Notes: generated from the letters alone by a model not told the origin. DNA of 64,000 nt from Paraburkholderia phenazinium (GCF_900141745.1 NZ_FSRM01000002.1:3348001-3412000), one strand, 5' to 3'. Numbered from the stretch's first letter, positions 27,513-38,761 are shown. Program-made: numbers and translations.

Positions 27513-28298
27513 TTATGTGCGCCACGACGGCGTGCGCTTTTCGAGGAACGACGCCACTCCTTCGCGACCTTCCGCACTGGCGCGCACGCGCGCGATACGC
27601 GAGGCCGTGTCCGCGATCAGCGCTTCATCCAGTTCGCGCCCCGCGATGTCCTGCACGAGTTGCTTGCAGGCTCGCACGGCGTGCGGGCCGTTGGCGCACA
27701 GCGTGCCGGCCAGTTGCTGCACGGTGGCGTCGAGTTGGTCTACGCTGACCGATTCGCTGACGAGGCCCAGGCGCAGCGCCGTTGCGCAGTCGAACAATTC
27801 CGCGGTGGTGAAGTAGCGACGCGAGGCCTGTTCGCCAAGCGCGCGGATCACATACGGCGCGATGGTGGCGGGAATCAGACCGAGGCGCGCTTCGGAGAGG
27901 CAGAAGCGCGCGGTGTCCAGCGCCACTACGATGTCGCACGCGCAGATCAGGCCCATGCCGCCCGCGTAGGCGTCACCACTGACGCGAGCGATCACCGGCT
28001 TGTTGCAGCGGTAAATCGCCGACAGCATGGCGGCGAGACGCATCGCGTCGGCACGGTTCTCCTCGTCGGAGTAACCGGCCATCTTTTTCATCCAGTTCAG
28101 ATCCGCGCCCGCGCAAAACGCCTTGCCGTTTGCCGCCAGCACGACCGTTCGCACGTCGTCGCGCCCGTCGAGCGACTGGAATGCCGAGGTCACTTCGGCA
28201 ATCATCGTTTCGTTGAATGCGTTGCGTACATCGGGTCGGTTCAGCGTGACTGTCGCAACCTGACCGGCTGTCGTCAGGATCAATGTTTCGTATTGCAT
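27513..28298 (-). CDS. liuC: Methylglutaconyl-CoA hydratase (enoyl-CoA hydratase family)
   Basis: 261-residue crotonase-fold protein that would hydrate 3-methylglutaconyl-CoA in leucine breakdown. Motifs are VTLNRPDVRNAFNETMI, AFCAGADLNWMKKMAGYSDEEN (oxyanion-hole strand) and ISGDAYAGGMGL-type AYAGGMGLICACDIVVA, then FCLSEARLGLIPATIAPYV with the catalytic Glu. I chose the ATG at complement 28296-28298, which follows GGAAGGAGC. It lies between liuB and liuD, which fixes the pathway role. Confidence 0.92.
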   Translation of the reverse strand: MQYETLILTTAGQVATVTLNRPDVRNAFNETMIAEVTSAFQSLDGRDDVRTVVLAANGKAFCAGADLNWMKKMAGYSDEENRADAMRLAAMLSAIYRCNKPVIARVSGDAYAGGMGLICACDIVVALDTARFCLSEARLGLIPATIAPYVIRALGEQASRRYFTTAELFDCATALRLGLVSESVSVDQLDATVQQLAGTLCANGPHAVRACKQLVQDIAGRELDEALIADTASRIARVRASAEGREGVASFLEKRTPSWRT

Positions 28299-28329
28299 AT
28301 CGATTCGCTCCTTCCGTCGAGCTGCCGCG

Positions 28330-29937
28330 TTACATCCTGAACACGCCGAAACGCGTGTCTTCGATCGGTGCATTCATTGTCGCGGACAGTCCGAGGCCGA
28401 GCACATCGCGGGTCTGCGCCGGGTCGATCACACCGTCGTCCCACAGGCGTGCACTCGCATAATACGGGTGCCCTTGATGCTCGTATTGCTCGCGGATCGG
28501 CTGCTTGAACGCCTCTTCCTCCTCCGCACTCCAGGCGCCGCCCTTGCCTTCGATCCCGTCGCGTTTAACGGTGGCCAGCACGGAGGCCGCCTGTTCCCCG
28601 CCCATCACCGAAATGCGCGCGTTCGGCCACATCCACAGGAAACGCGGCGAATACGCGCGGCCGCACATGCCGTAGTTGCCCGCACCGAACGAGCCGCCGA
28701 TGATCACGGTAAATTTCGGCACCTTGGCCGTCGCGACGGCCGTCACCATCTTCGCGCCGTTGCGTGCGATACCTTCGTTTTCGTACTTGCGACCCACCAT
28801 GAAGCCGGTGATGTTCTGCAGAAACACAAGCGGGATCTTGCGCTGGCAGCACAGCTCGATGAAGTGTGTGCCCTTGAGAGCCGACTCCGAAAACAGAATG
28901 CCGTTGTTAGCGATAATGCCGACCGGATGGCCCCAGATATGCGCGAAACCAGTGACAAGCGTCGTGCCGTAGCGGGCCTTGAATTCGTCGAAAGCGGAGT
29001 CGTCGACGATACGCGCGATCACCTCGCGGATATCGAACGGCTTGCGCGTATCGACAGGGATCACGCCGTAGATGCTCTGCGCGTCGTAACGCGGCGGTTT
29101 CGGCTCCTGCAGCGCCACCGGAACCTGCTTGGTACGGTTCAGATTACCCACGATGCTGCGCGCAATCCCCAGCGCATGCGCGTCGTTTTGCGCCAGATGA
29201 TCGACCACGCCCGACAGGCGCGTGTGCACGTCGCCGCCACCGAGGTCTTCCGCGCTCACTACTTCGCCGGTCGCGGCTTTCACGAGCGGCGGCCCGCCGA
29301 GAAAAATCGTTCCCTGGTTCTTGACGATGATCGACTCGTCACTCATCGCCGGCACGTAAGCGCCACCCGCCGTGCACGAACCCATCACCACCGCGATCTG
29401 CGGAATGCCGGCTGCGGACAGGTTCGCCTGGTTGTAAAAGATGCGCCCGAAGTGATCGCGATCGGGGAACACGTCATCCTGATTCGGCAGATTGGCGCCG
29501 CCCGAATCCACCAGATACACGCACGGCAGATGGTTTTCAGCGGCAATCTCCTGCGCCCGCACATGTTTCTTCACGGTGACCGGATAGTACGTACCACCTT
29601 TGACAGTGGCGTCGTTGCAGACGATCACGCATTCCTGCCCGGCGATGCGGCCAATACCGGTGATCACGCCGGCACCCGGGGCATCGTCGTTATACATGCC
29701 GAACGCCGCCAGTTGCGACAGTTCCAGAAACGGCGTGCCCGGATCGAGCAGTTGCGCGATCCGGTCGCGCGGTAGAAGTTTTCCGCGTCCCACGTGCTTG
29801 TCGCGCGCGGCCTGCCCGCCGCCAAGCGCAAGCTTCTCGACTTTAGCGCGCAGGTCGGCAACCAGCACCTCAAGCGCGGCCGCGTTGTTGCGGAAGTCGT
29901 CCGAGCGGGGATTCAGCTTTGTTTCGATGATCGGCAT
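28330..29937 (-). CDS. liuB: Methylcrotonyl-CoA carboxylase carboxyltransferase beta subunit
   Basis: 535-residue carboxyltransferase partner of LiuD. Typical features are [109 protein letters not shown] and [24 protein letters not shown]. The full length matches the family. It lies 31 bases upstream of liuC and 92 bases downstream of liuA. Confidence 0.96.
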   Translation of the reverse strand: MPIIETKLNPRSDDFRNNAAALEVLVADLRAKVEKLALGGGQAARDKHVGRGKLLPRDRIAQLLDPGTPFLELSQLAAFGMYNDDAPGAGVITGIGRIAGQECVIVCNDATVKGGTYYPVTVKKHVRAQEIAAENHLPCVYLVDSGGANLPNQDDVFPDRDHFGRIFYNQANLSAAGIPQIAVVMGSCTAGGAYVPAMSDESIIVKNQGTIFLGGPPLVKAATGEVVSAEDLGGGDVHTRLSGVVDHLAQNDAHALGIARSIVGNLNRTKQVPVALQEPKPPRYDAQSIYGVIPVDTRKPFDIREVIARIVDDSAFDEFKARYGTTLVTGFAHIWGHPVGIIANNGILFSESALKGTHFIELCCQRKIPLVFLQNITGFMVGRKYENEGIARNGAKMVTAVATAKVPKFTVIIGGSFGAGNYGMCGRAYSPRFLWMWPNARISVMGGEQAASVLATVKRDGIEGKGGAWSAEEEEAFKQPIREQYEHQGHPYYASARLWDDGVIDPAQTRDVLGLGLSATMNAPIEDTRFGVFRM

Positions 29938-30029
29938 TGCTTGGCTCTCCTGAGCGCCGCTGTTCTATGCGCCGCCCGGTTCGACCAGGCGGGTTGAGTG
30001 GCAACTGAGTGGCAACCGGGTGCCACCAG

Positions 30030-31211
30030 TCAGGCCGTTTCAGCAAACAGTTCGCGGCCGATCAGCATACGGCGGATCTCGCTGGTGCCCGCGCCGATCT
30101 CATAGAGCTTCGCATCGCGCCACAGACGGCCCACCGGGTACTCGTTGATGTAGCCGTTGCCGCCGAGGATCTGGATCGCTTCGCCGGCCATCCACGTGGC
30201 CTTTTCAGCGGTGTAGAGAATCACGCCGGCGCAGTCCTTGCGCATCTGGCGCACGTGCTCGGAACCCATTGTGTCCAGTTGGCGACCCACCGCGTACAGA
30301 TACGCACGGCAAGCCTGCAGCGTGGTGTACAGATCGGCCACCTTGCCCTGGATCAGCTGGAATTCGCCGATCGACTGGCCGAACTGCTTGCGGTCATGAA
30401 TATACGGAACCACCGCGTCCATCACCGCGACCATGATGCCGGTCGGGCCGCCTGCCAGCACGGCGCGCTCGTAATCGAGCCCGCTCATCAACACCTTCAC
30501 GCCGCCGTTCAACTGGCCGAGGATATTTTCTTCCGGCACCTCGACGTTCTCGAACACCAGTTCGCCCGTGTGCGAGCCGCGCATGCCGAGCTTGTCGAGC
30601 TTCTGCGCCACCGAGAAGCCCTTCATGCCCTTCTCGACGATAAACGCCGTGATGCCGCGCGGGCCGGCTTCGAGATCGGTTTTCGCATAGACCACCAGCG
30701 TGTCGCAATCCGGGCCGTTGGTGATCCACATCTTGGTGCCGTTCAGCACATAGTGGTCACCCTTCTTGTCCGCGCGCAGCTTCATGCTGACCACGTCCGA
30801 GCCGGCGTTCGGCTCGCTCATGGCGAGTGCGCCGACGTGCTCGCCGGACACGAGCTTCGGCAAGTACTTGCGCTTTTGCGCCTCGGTGCCGTTGCGATGA
30901 ATCTGGTTCACGCAGAGGTTCGAATGCGCGCCGTACGACAGACCCACCGAGGCCGACGCCCGCGAGATTTCCTCCATGGCGATCATGTGGGCCGTATAGC
31001 CCATATTGGCGCCGCCGTACTCCTCCGACACCGTCATGCCCAGCACGCCCAGGTCGCCGAATTTCTTCCACAGGTCCATCGGAAACTGGTCGGTGCGGTC
31101 GATTTCAGCGGCGCGCGGCGCGATTTCTTTCGCCGCAAAACCCGCGAGGCTGTCACGCAGCATTTCGATCTCTTCACCGAGCGGGAATTGCAAACCGGGC
31201 AGGTTACTCAT
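30030..31211 (-). CDS. liuA: Isovaleryl-CoA dehydrogenase
   Basis: 393-residue acyl-CoA dehydrogenase, first enzyme after branched-chain keto-acid oxidation in leucine catabolism, oxidising isovaleryl-CoA with FAD. Segments include [83 protein letters not shown], and the C-terminal [44 protein letters not shown]. First gene of the operon, divergent from a TetR regulator across a palindrome-containing promoter region. Confidence 0.96.
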   Translation of the reverse strand: MSNLPGLQFPLGEEIEMLRDSLAGFAAKEIAPRAAEIDRTDQFPMDLWKKFGDLGVLGMTVSEEYGGANMGYTAHMIAMEEISRASASVGLSYGAHSNLCVNQIHRNGTEAQKRKYLPKLVSGEHVGALAMSEPNAGSDVVSMKLRADKKGDHYVLNGTKMWITNGPDCDTLVVYAKTDLEAGPRGITAFIVEKGMKGFSVAQKLDKLGMRGSHTGELVFENVEVPEENILGQLNGGVKVLMSGLDYERAVLAGGPTGIMVAVMDAVVPYIHDRKQFGQSIGEFQLIQGKVADLYTTLQACRAYLYAVGRQLDTMGSEHVRQMRKDCAGVILYTAEKATWMAGEAIQILGGNGYINEYPVGRLWRDAKLYEIGAGTSEIRRMLIGRELFAETA

Positions 31212-31256
31212 TGCAGTGTCTCCAGGAATTCGTGGGATTAGCGAATTTCACGCTAG

Positions 31257-31274
31257 ATTTACGTATACGTCAAT
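31257..31274. promoter_or_regulatory. Palindromic operator candidate upstream of liuA
   Basis: ACGTATACGT at 31261-31270 is a perfect 10-bp palindrome. Flanking ATTT and CAAT extend the symmetry to 18 bp with one mismatched pair. It lies about 50 bases upstream of the liuA start, between liuA and the TetR gene, where a TetR-type operator would be expected. Confidence 0.6.
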
Positions 31275-31387
31275 AGGTATTTTTGAGTGATACTCAGATA
31301 CGGGAAATGTACTCCAAAGCGCCGTTTCAGCGTGCTAAACTCGCCCACACCGGCAGCCTCCAAGGCTCAAAACTGAACTGGACTCAT

Positions 31388-32179
31388 ATGATGGCCGCAT
31401 CGAAGCCTGCACCGACCGCCATGGCGAGGGCCACACCCAAGACAGAGGCGCTTGCATCGCGCCGCGAGCCGGCAGGGCGTAAATCGCAGCAACGCGTGAA
31501 GGAAATCCTTCAGGCAGGCCGCGACGTGTTCTCCGAAAAGGGTTACGAACGTGCGACCACGGCAGAGATTGCGCAACGGCTCGGCATCTCCGAGGCGACC
31601 GTGTTCAGTTATTTCCGCGGCAAGCGCGAGTTGTGCGCACGGGTGATCGGCGACTGGTACGACGAAATCATCGGTGCAATTGAAACGGGTCTGCCGCGCG
31701 ACGGCAGCGTGAGGCAGCAATTCGCGTTCATCGTCCGCATGCATCTTCGTTTGATGCTGGTGAACGGCACGGATCTGTGCGCGCTGGTGCTTTCCGAGGG
31801 ACGCGCGCGGCATCACGAGTTGAGCGAAGCGTTGACCGACCTGCAGCGGCGCTACACGGCACCGCTGATGCGCGTGCTCGCCCATGGCCAGGAAACCGGT
31901 CAGATTCGTGCGGATGTGCCGTTACGGCTGCTGCGCTCGATGGTGTTTGGACCCATGGAACACGTGCTGTGGGATGCGACGCTTGCCAATCGCCGCACGG
32001 ATATCGAAGCCACTGCCGACAGTCTGATCGAGGTGCTGTGGGCGGCATTGCAGCCGCCCGAAGCGGCGCTCGCCGCCCTGGTGCAGTTCCGGCATGAGGT
32101 GGGTGAAGCGAGCCGGCGGCTGGAAAAGGCACAAGCGGCAGAAGCGGCGAAGGCAGCACATAAGGTCGCCAGCGCCTAG
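31388..32179 (+). CDS. TetR family regulator, probable controller of the liu operon
   Basis: 263-residue TetR-type repressor. The HTH lies in VFSEKGYERATTAEIAQRLGISEATVFSYFRGKRELCARVI (about residues 45-90) after a basic N-terminal extension; an alanine-rich tail ends the protein. I place the start at 31388 (two adjacent ATGs, 31388 and 31391); an in-frame start at 31283 would put the operator candidate next to its translation start and is less likely. Beta-proteobacterial liu genes have been linked to a TetR-type regulator named LiuQ in comparative genomics; I cannot confirm orthology. Divergent from liuA. Confidence 0.85.
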   Translation: MMAASKPAPTAMARATPKTEALASRREPAGRKSQQRVKEILQAGRDVFSEKGYERATTAEIAQRLGISEATVFSYFRGKRELCARVIGDWYDEIIGAIETGLPRDGSVRQQFAFIVRMHLRLMLVNGTDLCALVLSEGRARHHELSEALTDLQRRYTAPLMRVLAHGQETGQIRADVPLRLLRSMVFGPMEHVLWDATLANRRTDIEATADSLIEVLWAALQPPEAALAALVQFRHEVGEASRRLEKAQAAEAAKAAHKVASA

Positions 32180-32192
32180 GAATGCGCAAGGT

Positions 32193-33401
<1,209 letters not shown>

Positions 33402-33542
33402 TTAGCGCTGACGCTCACCCCATGCAACGCAGTTGCGATTGGCGGTAATTGATTTGTGGATCAAGTGTGCCGACCGCGGACCGTATCGCGCAACGCTATA
33501 TGACAGATAACAACTATGCCGTTTTGAGATAAGGTCGTGACT

Positions 33543-34184
33543 TCAGGTCAACATCGGCGTCAAGTCCGGATCGCCTTTGGCCATCGCCCGCTGATAAGCA
33601 GGCCTTGCACCGATGCGCTGCAGGTACGCGAGTATGTTGGGATAAGGCGTGAGATCGAGAGGATGGAACAGGCGCATCGTGGTCAGCGAGAAAACGCTCA
33701 TGATGTCGGCTGCGGTGAATTCGTTGCCCGCGAGATAGTCGTTCTGCGCGAGGCGCGTCTCGACCAGTGCCAGCACTTTTTCAAGGCGATCGAGCGACGA
33801 CGTTTGAACCGGATGGTCCGGCGCCAGTCCGCAACGTCCCACAGTCATGGTTCGAAGCATGACCGGCTGCAGATTGCCGTTGGCGAAGTGAAACCAGTAG
33901 AGATACGAAGCAAAATCCGCATGGTCCGGTGCGTGCTGCAAACGTCCATGACCATAGCGGGCGAGGATGAACTCGACGATAGCAGCGGACTCGGCCAGCA
34001 ACATGCCGTCGACTTCCACAAGCGGCGCCGCGCCAAGCGGATGCAGCGCCTTCAGCTCCGGCGGCGACAGGCGCGTGACGGAGTCGCGCGTGTATTTCTC
34101 GAGCTCGTAGGGAACGCCGAGCTCTTCGCAGAGCCACACGATCCGTTCGGATTGCGAGTGGCCCAGGTGATGGATCTTCAGCAT
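33543..34184 (-). CDS. Glutathione S-transferase family protein
   Basis: 213-residue two-domain GST. The thioredoxin-like N-terminal domain contains HHLGHSQSERIVWLCEELGVPYEL and the cis-proline motif GAAPLVEVDGMLLAESAAIVEFIL, with the ES glutathione-binding pair. The helical C-terminal domain has NDYLAGNEFTAADIMSVFSL with the conserved N-capping box. The substrate is unknown. It lies upstream of pobA on the same strand but with a 177-base gap, so co-transcription is uncertain. Confidence 0.92.
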   Translation of the reverse strand: MLKIHHLGHSQSERIVWLCEELGVPYELEKYTRDSVTRLSPPELKALHPLGAAPLVEVDGMLLAESAAIVEFILARYGHGRLQHAPDHADFASYLYWFHFANGNLQPVMLRTMTVGRCGLAPDHPVQTSSLDRLEKVLALVETRLAQNDYLAGNEFTAADIMSVFSLTTMRLFHPLDLTPYPNILAYLQRIGARPAYQRAMAKGDPDLTPMLT

Positions 34185-34440
34185 GTAACTTTCCTTGTAA
34201 GAAGCGTGGCGGTGATCAGGCGGGGTTCAATGGACAAGCGTGCCACCTCGCGTTTCAGGTTCCATGTAACCTGAATTCCAATACGTTAGCGTGAAAGTCG
34301 CCACTCTTGACATGGTCGCGCTCGCAACTCATGGACACATGCAATCGGATTTGCCAGGATAAGGGAAGGCATCGAACTTGCTGAGCCCCCTGGAGAGTCG
34401 TCGCACCACGAGGCACCCCAAACAACGAGGACAACCGCAT

Positions 34441-35250
34441 ATGGCAACGCGCACGAAACCGCAGATCAGGGTCGGCATTGGCGGCTGGACGTACGCCCCA
34501 TGGAGAGGCGTGTTCTATCCAGAGGACCTGACGCAAAAGCGCGAACTGGAATACGCGAGCCGCCAGTTGACCGCCATCGAAATCAACGGCACCTTCTACG
34601 GTTTGCAAAAGCCCGAGAGCTACATGAAGTGGCACGACGAGACACCCGACGATTTCGTGTTCTCGCTCAAGGCGCCGCGCTACGCAACCAACCGGCGCGT
34701 GCTGGCCGAAGCCGGTGACAGCATGGAGCGCTTCTTCGGCAGCGGCCTCACCCACCTGAAAAACAAGCTCGGGCCGATCAACTGGCAATTCGCCACAACC
34801 AAGCAATTCGATGCAGAGGATTTCGAAGCATTTCTGACGCTGCTGCCCAAAAAGCTGGACGGGCTCACGTTGAGGCATGCGGTCGAAGTCCGGCACGAGA
34901 GCTTCCGTAGCGAGGCCTTTGTCGCGCTGGCGCGCAAATACGGCGTCGCTATCGTGCTCGCGGCGGACGGCGAGTATCCGCAGATCGCCGACCTCACCGC
35001 GCCCTTCGTGTACGCCCGGATCATGGGGACTTCCGAAAAGCAGGCCCAGGGCTATTCGAAGAAGGCGCTCGACACATGGGCGGAACGGGCCAGCCAGCTC
35101 GCCGCGGGCACTGTACCGGACGACCTCGAACCGGTCGCAGCAGACACCGGTGCGAAAAAGGGACGCGACGTATACCTCTATGTGATCAGCGGCTTTAAGG
35201 AACGCAATCCCGCAGCAGCGCGAGGGATCATCGAGCGACTACATCAATAA
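34441..35250 (+). CDS. DUF72 family protein
   Basis: 269-residue TIM-barrel-like DUF72 protein. The family signature is clear: VGIGGWTYAPWRGVFYPE, LTAIEINGTFYGLQKPESYMKWHDETPDDFVFSLKAPR, and LRHAVEVRHESFRSEAFVALARKYGVAIVLAD-type AADGEYP. The start ATG at 34441 follows an AACGAGGACAA stretch; an in-frame start 21 codons upstream is unlikely. No biochemical function is established for the family. The 3' end overlaps the convergent LysR gene by 12 bases. Confidence 0.9.
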   Translation: MATRTKPQIRVGIGGWTYAPWRGVFYPEDLTQKRELEYASRQLTAIEINGTFYGLQKPESYMKWHDETPDDFVFSLKAPRYATNRRVLAEAGDSMERFFGSGLTHLKNKLGPINWQFATTKQFDAEDFEAFLTLLPKKLDGLTLRHAVEVRHESFRSEAFVALARKYGVAIVLAADGEYPQIADLTAPFVYARIMGTSEKQAQGYSKKALDTWAERASQLAAGTVPDDLEPVAADTGAKKGRDVYLYVISGFKERNPAAARGIIERLHQ

Positions 35251-36117
35251 CTCATCCGCCCTCGAAAGAAACAGCTTCAACACCGCAGACGTATTCGATT
35301 TGCTGTAGCCGATCACCAGATCGATCGTCGGCGCCTCGCCTTCGAGCGGACGGCTCACCACCGACCACGGCAGCAGATTGTTCGCGTACTCGGGCATCAG
35401 CGCCAGACCGCGCGTAGAGGCTACTAACGACATCGCCATCGCGAGGTTGTCGACACCATGTTCGGGCGCGACCTCGATCGCCTTGTCCTTCAGATACTTC
35501 AAGATCACCTGATGCAGCACCTTGGCCTTGTTGGTCGCCATGATGAAAGGCTCACCCGCGAAATCCCCGGGTCGGATGGTGGCCCGCTCAGTGAGGCGGT
35601 GATCGCTCGGCATCAGCACGACCAGTTTCTCCTGGCTCACGACGCGATAGTCGAGATCGAAGCCCGGTTCCGCGCGTAGAAACGCGAGGTCGAGCTTGCC
35701 GCGCGCGAGGGCGTCCGCCAGATCCGGCGAGTAGTGGCTCGACACCGTCACGTCGACCTTCGGCAATTCCTCGCGCAGCACCTGCATCGCGCGCGGCAAC
35801 CACGTCATTTCCTGCCCTGTCAGAAAGCCGAGCGCAAAGACCGGCTTGCTCGGCTGCGCCGCGCGCCGCGCCGCTTCGCCCGCTGCATCCACCTGCGAGA
35901 GCGCGAGCCGCGCGTGATCGAGAAACGCCTTGCCTGCGGCCGTCAGTTCGACCCCGCGCGCGCTGCGGCTAAACAGGTCGGCACCGACCTCCTCCTCCAG
36001 ATCGCGGATCTGCCGGCTCAACGACGGCTGCGAAGTGAACAGCCGACGCTCGGCCGCGACCGTCAGGCTGCCAGTCTCGGCAACCGCAATGAAATACCGC
36101 AAATGGCGTAGTTCCAT
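35239..36117 (-). CDS. LysR-type transcriptional regulator
   Basis: 292-residue LysR regulator. It starts MELRHLRYFIAVAETGSLTVAAERRLFTSQPSLSRQIRDLEEEVGADLF (winged HTH, residues 1-60), followed by a periplasmic-binding-like effector domain with FALGFLTGQEMTWLP and LALMPEY. The start at complement 36115-36117 is set by the universal MELRxLRYF N-terminus. It diverges from an Old Yellow Enzyme pseudogene across a region holding a perfect ATGCC-N5-GGCAT palindrome, which also occurs before the SDR at 39152. It probably binds both. Confidence 0.93.
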   Translation of the reverse strand: MELRHLRYFIAVAETGSLTVAAERRLFTSQPSLSRQIRDLEEEVGADLFSRSARGVELTAAGKAFLDHARLALSQVDAAGEAARRAAQPSKPVFALGFLTGQEMTWLPRAMQVLREELPKVDVTVSSHYSPDLADALARGKLDLAFLRAEPGFDLDYRVVSQEKLVVLMPSDHRLTERATIRPGDFAGEPFIMATNKAKVLHQVILKYLKDKAIEVAPEHGVDNLAMAMSLVASTRGLALMPEYANNLLPWSVVSRPLEGEAPTIDLVIGYSKSNTSAVLKLFLSRADELLM

Positions 36118-36136
36118 AGGCCCTCTAATTCGATCC

Positions 36137-36201
36137 ATGCCTGACAGGCATGCCTGCCAGCTTACAAAGTCTTTTAGCTTTCGACAAGACCTCACTACAT
36201 T
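36137..36201 (+). promoter_or_regulatory. LysR-type promoter module, copy 1
   Basis: ATGCCTGACAGGCAT at 36137-36151 is a 15-bp palindrome of T-N11-A type. Downstream come CCAGC (offset 20), ACAAAGTCTTTT (offset 27) and a TACATT -10-like hexamer (36196-36201, offset 59). The same elements recur at the same offsets in copy 2 at 38965. It faces the Old Yellow Enzyme pseudogene and quinone oxidoreductase. Confidence 0.65.
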
Positions 36202-36303
36202 ACCGATCAGGCGGCGACGGGACGGCGGTCCACTCAGGACGGCGACCCGAAGCCGATTTCAATCCATGCTTGCAATATATATCTACCCAGCAACGGAAAG
36301 ATC

Positions 36304-36802
36304 GTGGCTCACCTGTTCACTCCCAGAAAAGTCGGCGATTTCGGTGTTCGGCGCCGAGCGCGTAGGTGTGCGGATCTCGCCGTCCGGCGAATGGGGCGGT
36401 ATCTCCGATAGCAACCCGGAAGCCACCTTTAGCTACGTGGCTAAAGTACTCGACGGTTACGGTTTGGCCTATCTTCACGTGATCGAACCGCACATCAAAG
36501 GAGACGACACGTTGCATGAAGGTCACGCACCGGCGGCGGTGAAGTATCTGCGCCCGCACTTCTCAGGTCCGATCATCGCCGCAGGCGGCTTCGATGGCGC
36601 CAGTGCCGAAGCGATCGTCGCATCCGGCGATGCCGATCTGGTGGCTTTCGGTCGTCACTTCTCGTCGAACCCGGATCTGCCCTATCGCCTGCAGCACAAC
36701 CTGCCGCTCACGCCATACGTGCGCTCCGCGTTCTGGGGCGGCGACGAAAAGAACTACTCGGACTTCCCGGCTTACGAAGAAGCCGAGACGGTGTGCTCCT
36801 GA
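36304..36802 (+). pseudogene. Old Yellow Enzyme (NADH:flavin oxidoreductase) gene with large internal deletion
   Basis: The first codons of an Old Yellow Enzyme gene are recognisable in one frame from the GTG at 36304: AHLFTPRKVGDF. Directly after this, in another frame, the sequence continues with the C-terminal third of the same family from about 36338: SVFGAERVGVRISPSGEWGG, YGLAYLHVIEP, SGPIIAAGGFDGASAEAI, DLVAFGRHFSSNPDLPYRL. About 200 middle codons, including most of the FMN barrel and catalytic residues, are missing, and the join is out of frame. Full-length members have about 360-370 residues; here about 13 plus 155 remain. It was the first gene behind the LysR-dependent promoter and upstream of the quinone oxidoreductase. 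Confidence 0.85.
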
Positions 36803-36863
36803 GCACTCGCCGTAACGCTCAACGCACGACACCACCAGCATCCACTCACATCACGAGGTTTCT

Positions 36864-37853
36864 ATGTCACGCATAGTTCAGTTTGCCAAAGCCGGCGCTC
36901 CCGAAGTACTCGAATTCGTCGAGCATCAGGTGCAAGCCCCCGGCCCGCATGAAGTTCGCATTAAAGTGAAGGCAATCGGCATCAACCGCGCCGAATCGAT
37001 GTGGCGTCTCGATGACTATATCGAGCCCGTCAAGTTTCCGGCCGTTCTGGGGTACGAGGCCGCCGGCGTCGTCGATGCGGTGGGACCGGAGGTGAACGGC
37101 ATCGCGGCCGGCGACGAAGTCAACGTCATGCCGTCGTTCTCGATGAACAGCTACGGCACGTACGGCGAAATCGTCATCGTGCCGGAACATGCGGTCGTGA
37201 AGCATCCCAAGTCGCTGTCCTATGCTGAGGGCGCCTCGGTGTGGATGATGTTCGTCACTGCATACGGCGCGCTGATCGAAGACGCCAAGGTCACGAAGGG
37301 CGACTTCGTCATCATTCCGGCGGCCTCGAGCAGCGTGGGACTTGCGGCGATCCAGATCGCCAATTACGCGGGCGCAACCTCGATCGCGCTCACACGCACC
37401 TCGGAAAAGCGTCAGCAGTTGCTCGACGCCGGCGCGGCACACGTGATTGCCACGGAAGAAACCGACCTGGTGCAAGAGGTCAAGCGCATCACGGGCGGCA
37501 ACGGTGCACGCGTCGCCTTCGACCCGGTCGGCGGCCCGACCTTGACCAAACTGGTCGAGGCGTTGTCCTTCAACGGCATCCTGTACATCTATGGCGCGCT
37601 CAGCACCGATGTCACGCCGCTGCCGATCCTCGACATGATCGCCAGGGTCATCACTGTCAAAGCTCACAACATCTGGCTGACGAGCGGTGACGAGGCCCGG
37701 CGCAAGGCCGCGGTCGAATATGTCCTGAAGGGGCTGGAAAGCGGCGCGCTCAAGCCAGTGATCGACCGCACCTTCAAGTTCGACGAAATGGTTGAGGTGC
37801 ACCGCTATCTGGAGAAAAACGGCCAGTTCGGCAAGATCGTCGTCACTGTCTGA
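36864..37853 (+). CDS. Zinc-independent quinone oxidoreductase-like (MDR superfamily)
   Basis: 329-residue medium-chain dehydrogenase/reductase. The catalytic domain has VKAIGINRAESMWR, FPAVLGYEAAGVVDAVG and GDEVNVMP; the NADPH domain has IIPAASSSVGLAAIQIANYAGATSIALTRTSEK and FDPVGGPTLTKLVEAL. It lacks the structural-zinc cysteines, as in QOR-type enzymes. ACGAGG precedes the start. It lies 61 bases after the Old Yellow Enzyme pseudogene and was probably in its operon, suggesting a role in electrophile or quinone detoxification. A hairpin terminator follows at 37858. Confidence 0.9.
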   Translation: MSRIVQFAKAGAPEVLEFVEHQVQAPGPHEVRIKVKAIGINRAESMWRLDDYIEPVKFPAVLGYEAAGVVDAVGPEVNGIAAGDEVNVMPSFSMNSYGTYGEIVIVPEHAVVKHPKSLSYAEGASVWMMFVTAYGALIEDAKVTKGDFVIIPAASSSVGLAAIQIANYAGATSIALTRTSEKRQQLLDAGAAHVIATEETDLVQEVKRITGGNGARVAFDPVGGPTLTKLVEALSFNGILYIYGALSTDVTPLPILDMIARVITVKAHNIWLTSGDEARRKAAVEYVLKGLESGALKPVIDRTFKFDEMVEVHRYLEKNGQFGKIVVTV

Positions 37854-37857
37854 GCAC

Positions 37858-37881
37858 AAGGGGCGCCTCGCCGCGCCCCTT
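37858..37881 (+). terminator. Hairpin terminator after quinone oxidoreductase
   Basis: AAGGGGCGC (37858-37866) pairs perfectly with GCGCCCCTT (37873-37881) around CTCGCC, starting five bases past the stop codon. The following T content is low (TCATTGTT), so it may be an imperfect intrinsic terminator. Confidence 0.7.
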
Positions 37882-38131
37882 CATTGTTGGCCGAACCCAA
37901 ACATTGTTTTCAGGGAACGCGCATTTATCTCGCGTGAGCCGGCCGATAAGATGCGTTCGAGGGTGTCGCCAATGACACCAGCCTTCCGCCTTCAGCCCCG
38001 TTGTGCCGCGCGCCGTCACGACGGGCGTTCGCGTCTTTGCGACGCGTCGCGGGTTGCCGCGCTCAGCCGTCCCGACCCGTCGTGGCGGGCAGAAGCGGTC
38101 CTGGAGAGCGGAATCAGATAAAGGATTCGAC

Positions 38132-38761
38132 GTGAACGTTACAGGACCCGAGCCAGACCTGGCAGCCACGATGAACGCACCCACGGGGCGCAGCCGGCAC
38201 CTGAAGGCAGATGCGGCGCAGCGTAACAGTGTGGTTGAACGTGCCTTTTCGACCGCTGGCGAGTCGCTTGCGCGTCCCCGCCTCGCAGATCCATGGGCAG
38301 TGGTGATTGCCGGATTGAAAGAAAGCGCCTTGTCCACGCAGGACGAGATGCCTGATAGCGATGTGGAAGAAGCGGCGGGTACGGGCCGCATGCAAGGCGC
38401 GCCTCGCCTCTCCGCGACGCGCTCGGGTCGCGATTGCGCCAATCCGGCGCGCCGGGGTGCAGCGGCTGATCGTTCGCGCGGAAGGGCCGCCGACAACAAA
38501 AGCGCCGTGGTGACGTTTGTCGAGCGTTTCACCGCCAAATCGGTTTCGATTACGTGGCGCGACTCCACCGCCGCCAACTACTGCGAACAGTTGTGGATTC
38601 GCAGGATCGCGCGCTCGCAGGGCGTTTGCGCCATCACGGGATCCAGCATCGTACGCGGCGACGCGGTTTATGGGCCCGCGGGCCGCACTGCGGCACGGCC
38701 GGCCAATGCCGCGCAAATGGTGCTCGCCGAAGCGATCGAGGAACTCGAAGCGTCGCTGTAA
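38132..38761 (+). CDS. DUF3331 domain-containing protein
   Basis: 209-residue protein. The C-terminal ~90 residues match the Burkholderia-type DUF3331: VTFVERFTAKSVSITWRDSTAANYCEQLW, a CAITG segment after SQGV, and RGDAVYGPAGR. The CxxTG.pxxRGDAVY pattern resembles a small zinc- or nucleic-acid-binding knuckle, but only one clear cysteine is in it. The N-terminal half is low-complexity, rich in R, A, S and D. I chose GTG 38132, which follows AAGGA at good spacing; ATG 38171 is an alternative. The function is unknown. It lies alone between the quinone oxidoreductase and the SDR. Confidence 0.75.
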   Translation: MNVTGPEPDLAATMNAPTGRSRHLKADAAQRNSVVERAFSTAGESLARPRLADPWAVVIAGLKESALSTQDEMPDSDVEEAAGTGRMQGAPRLSATRSGRDCANPARRGAAADRSRGRAADNKSAVVTFVERFTAKSVSITWRDSTAANYCEQLWIRRIARSQGVCAITGSSIVRGDAVYGPAGRTAARPANAAQMVLAEAIEELEASL

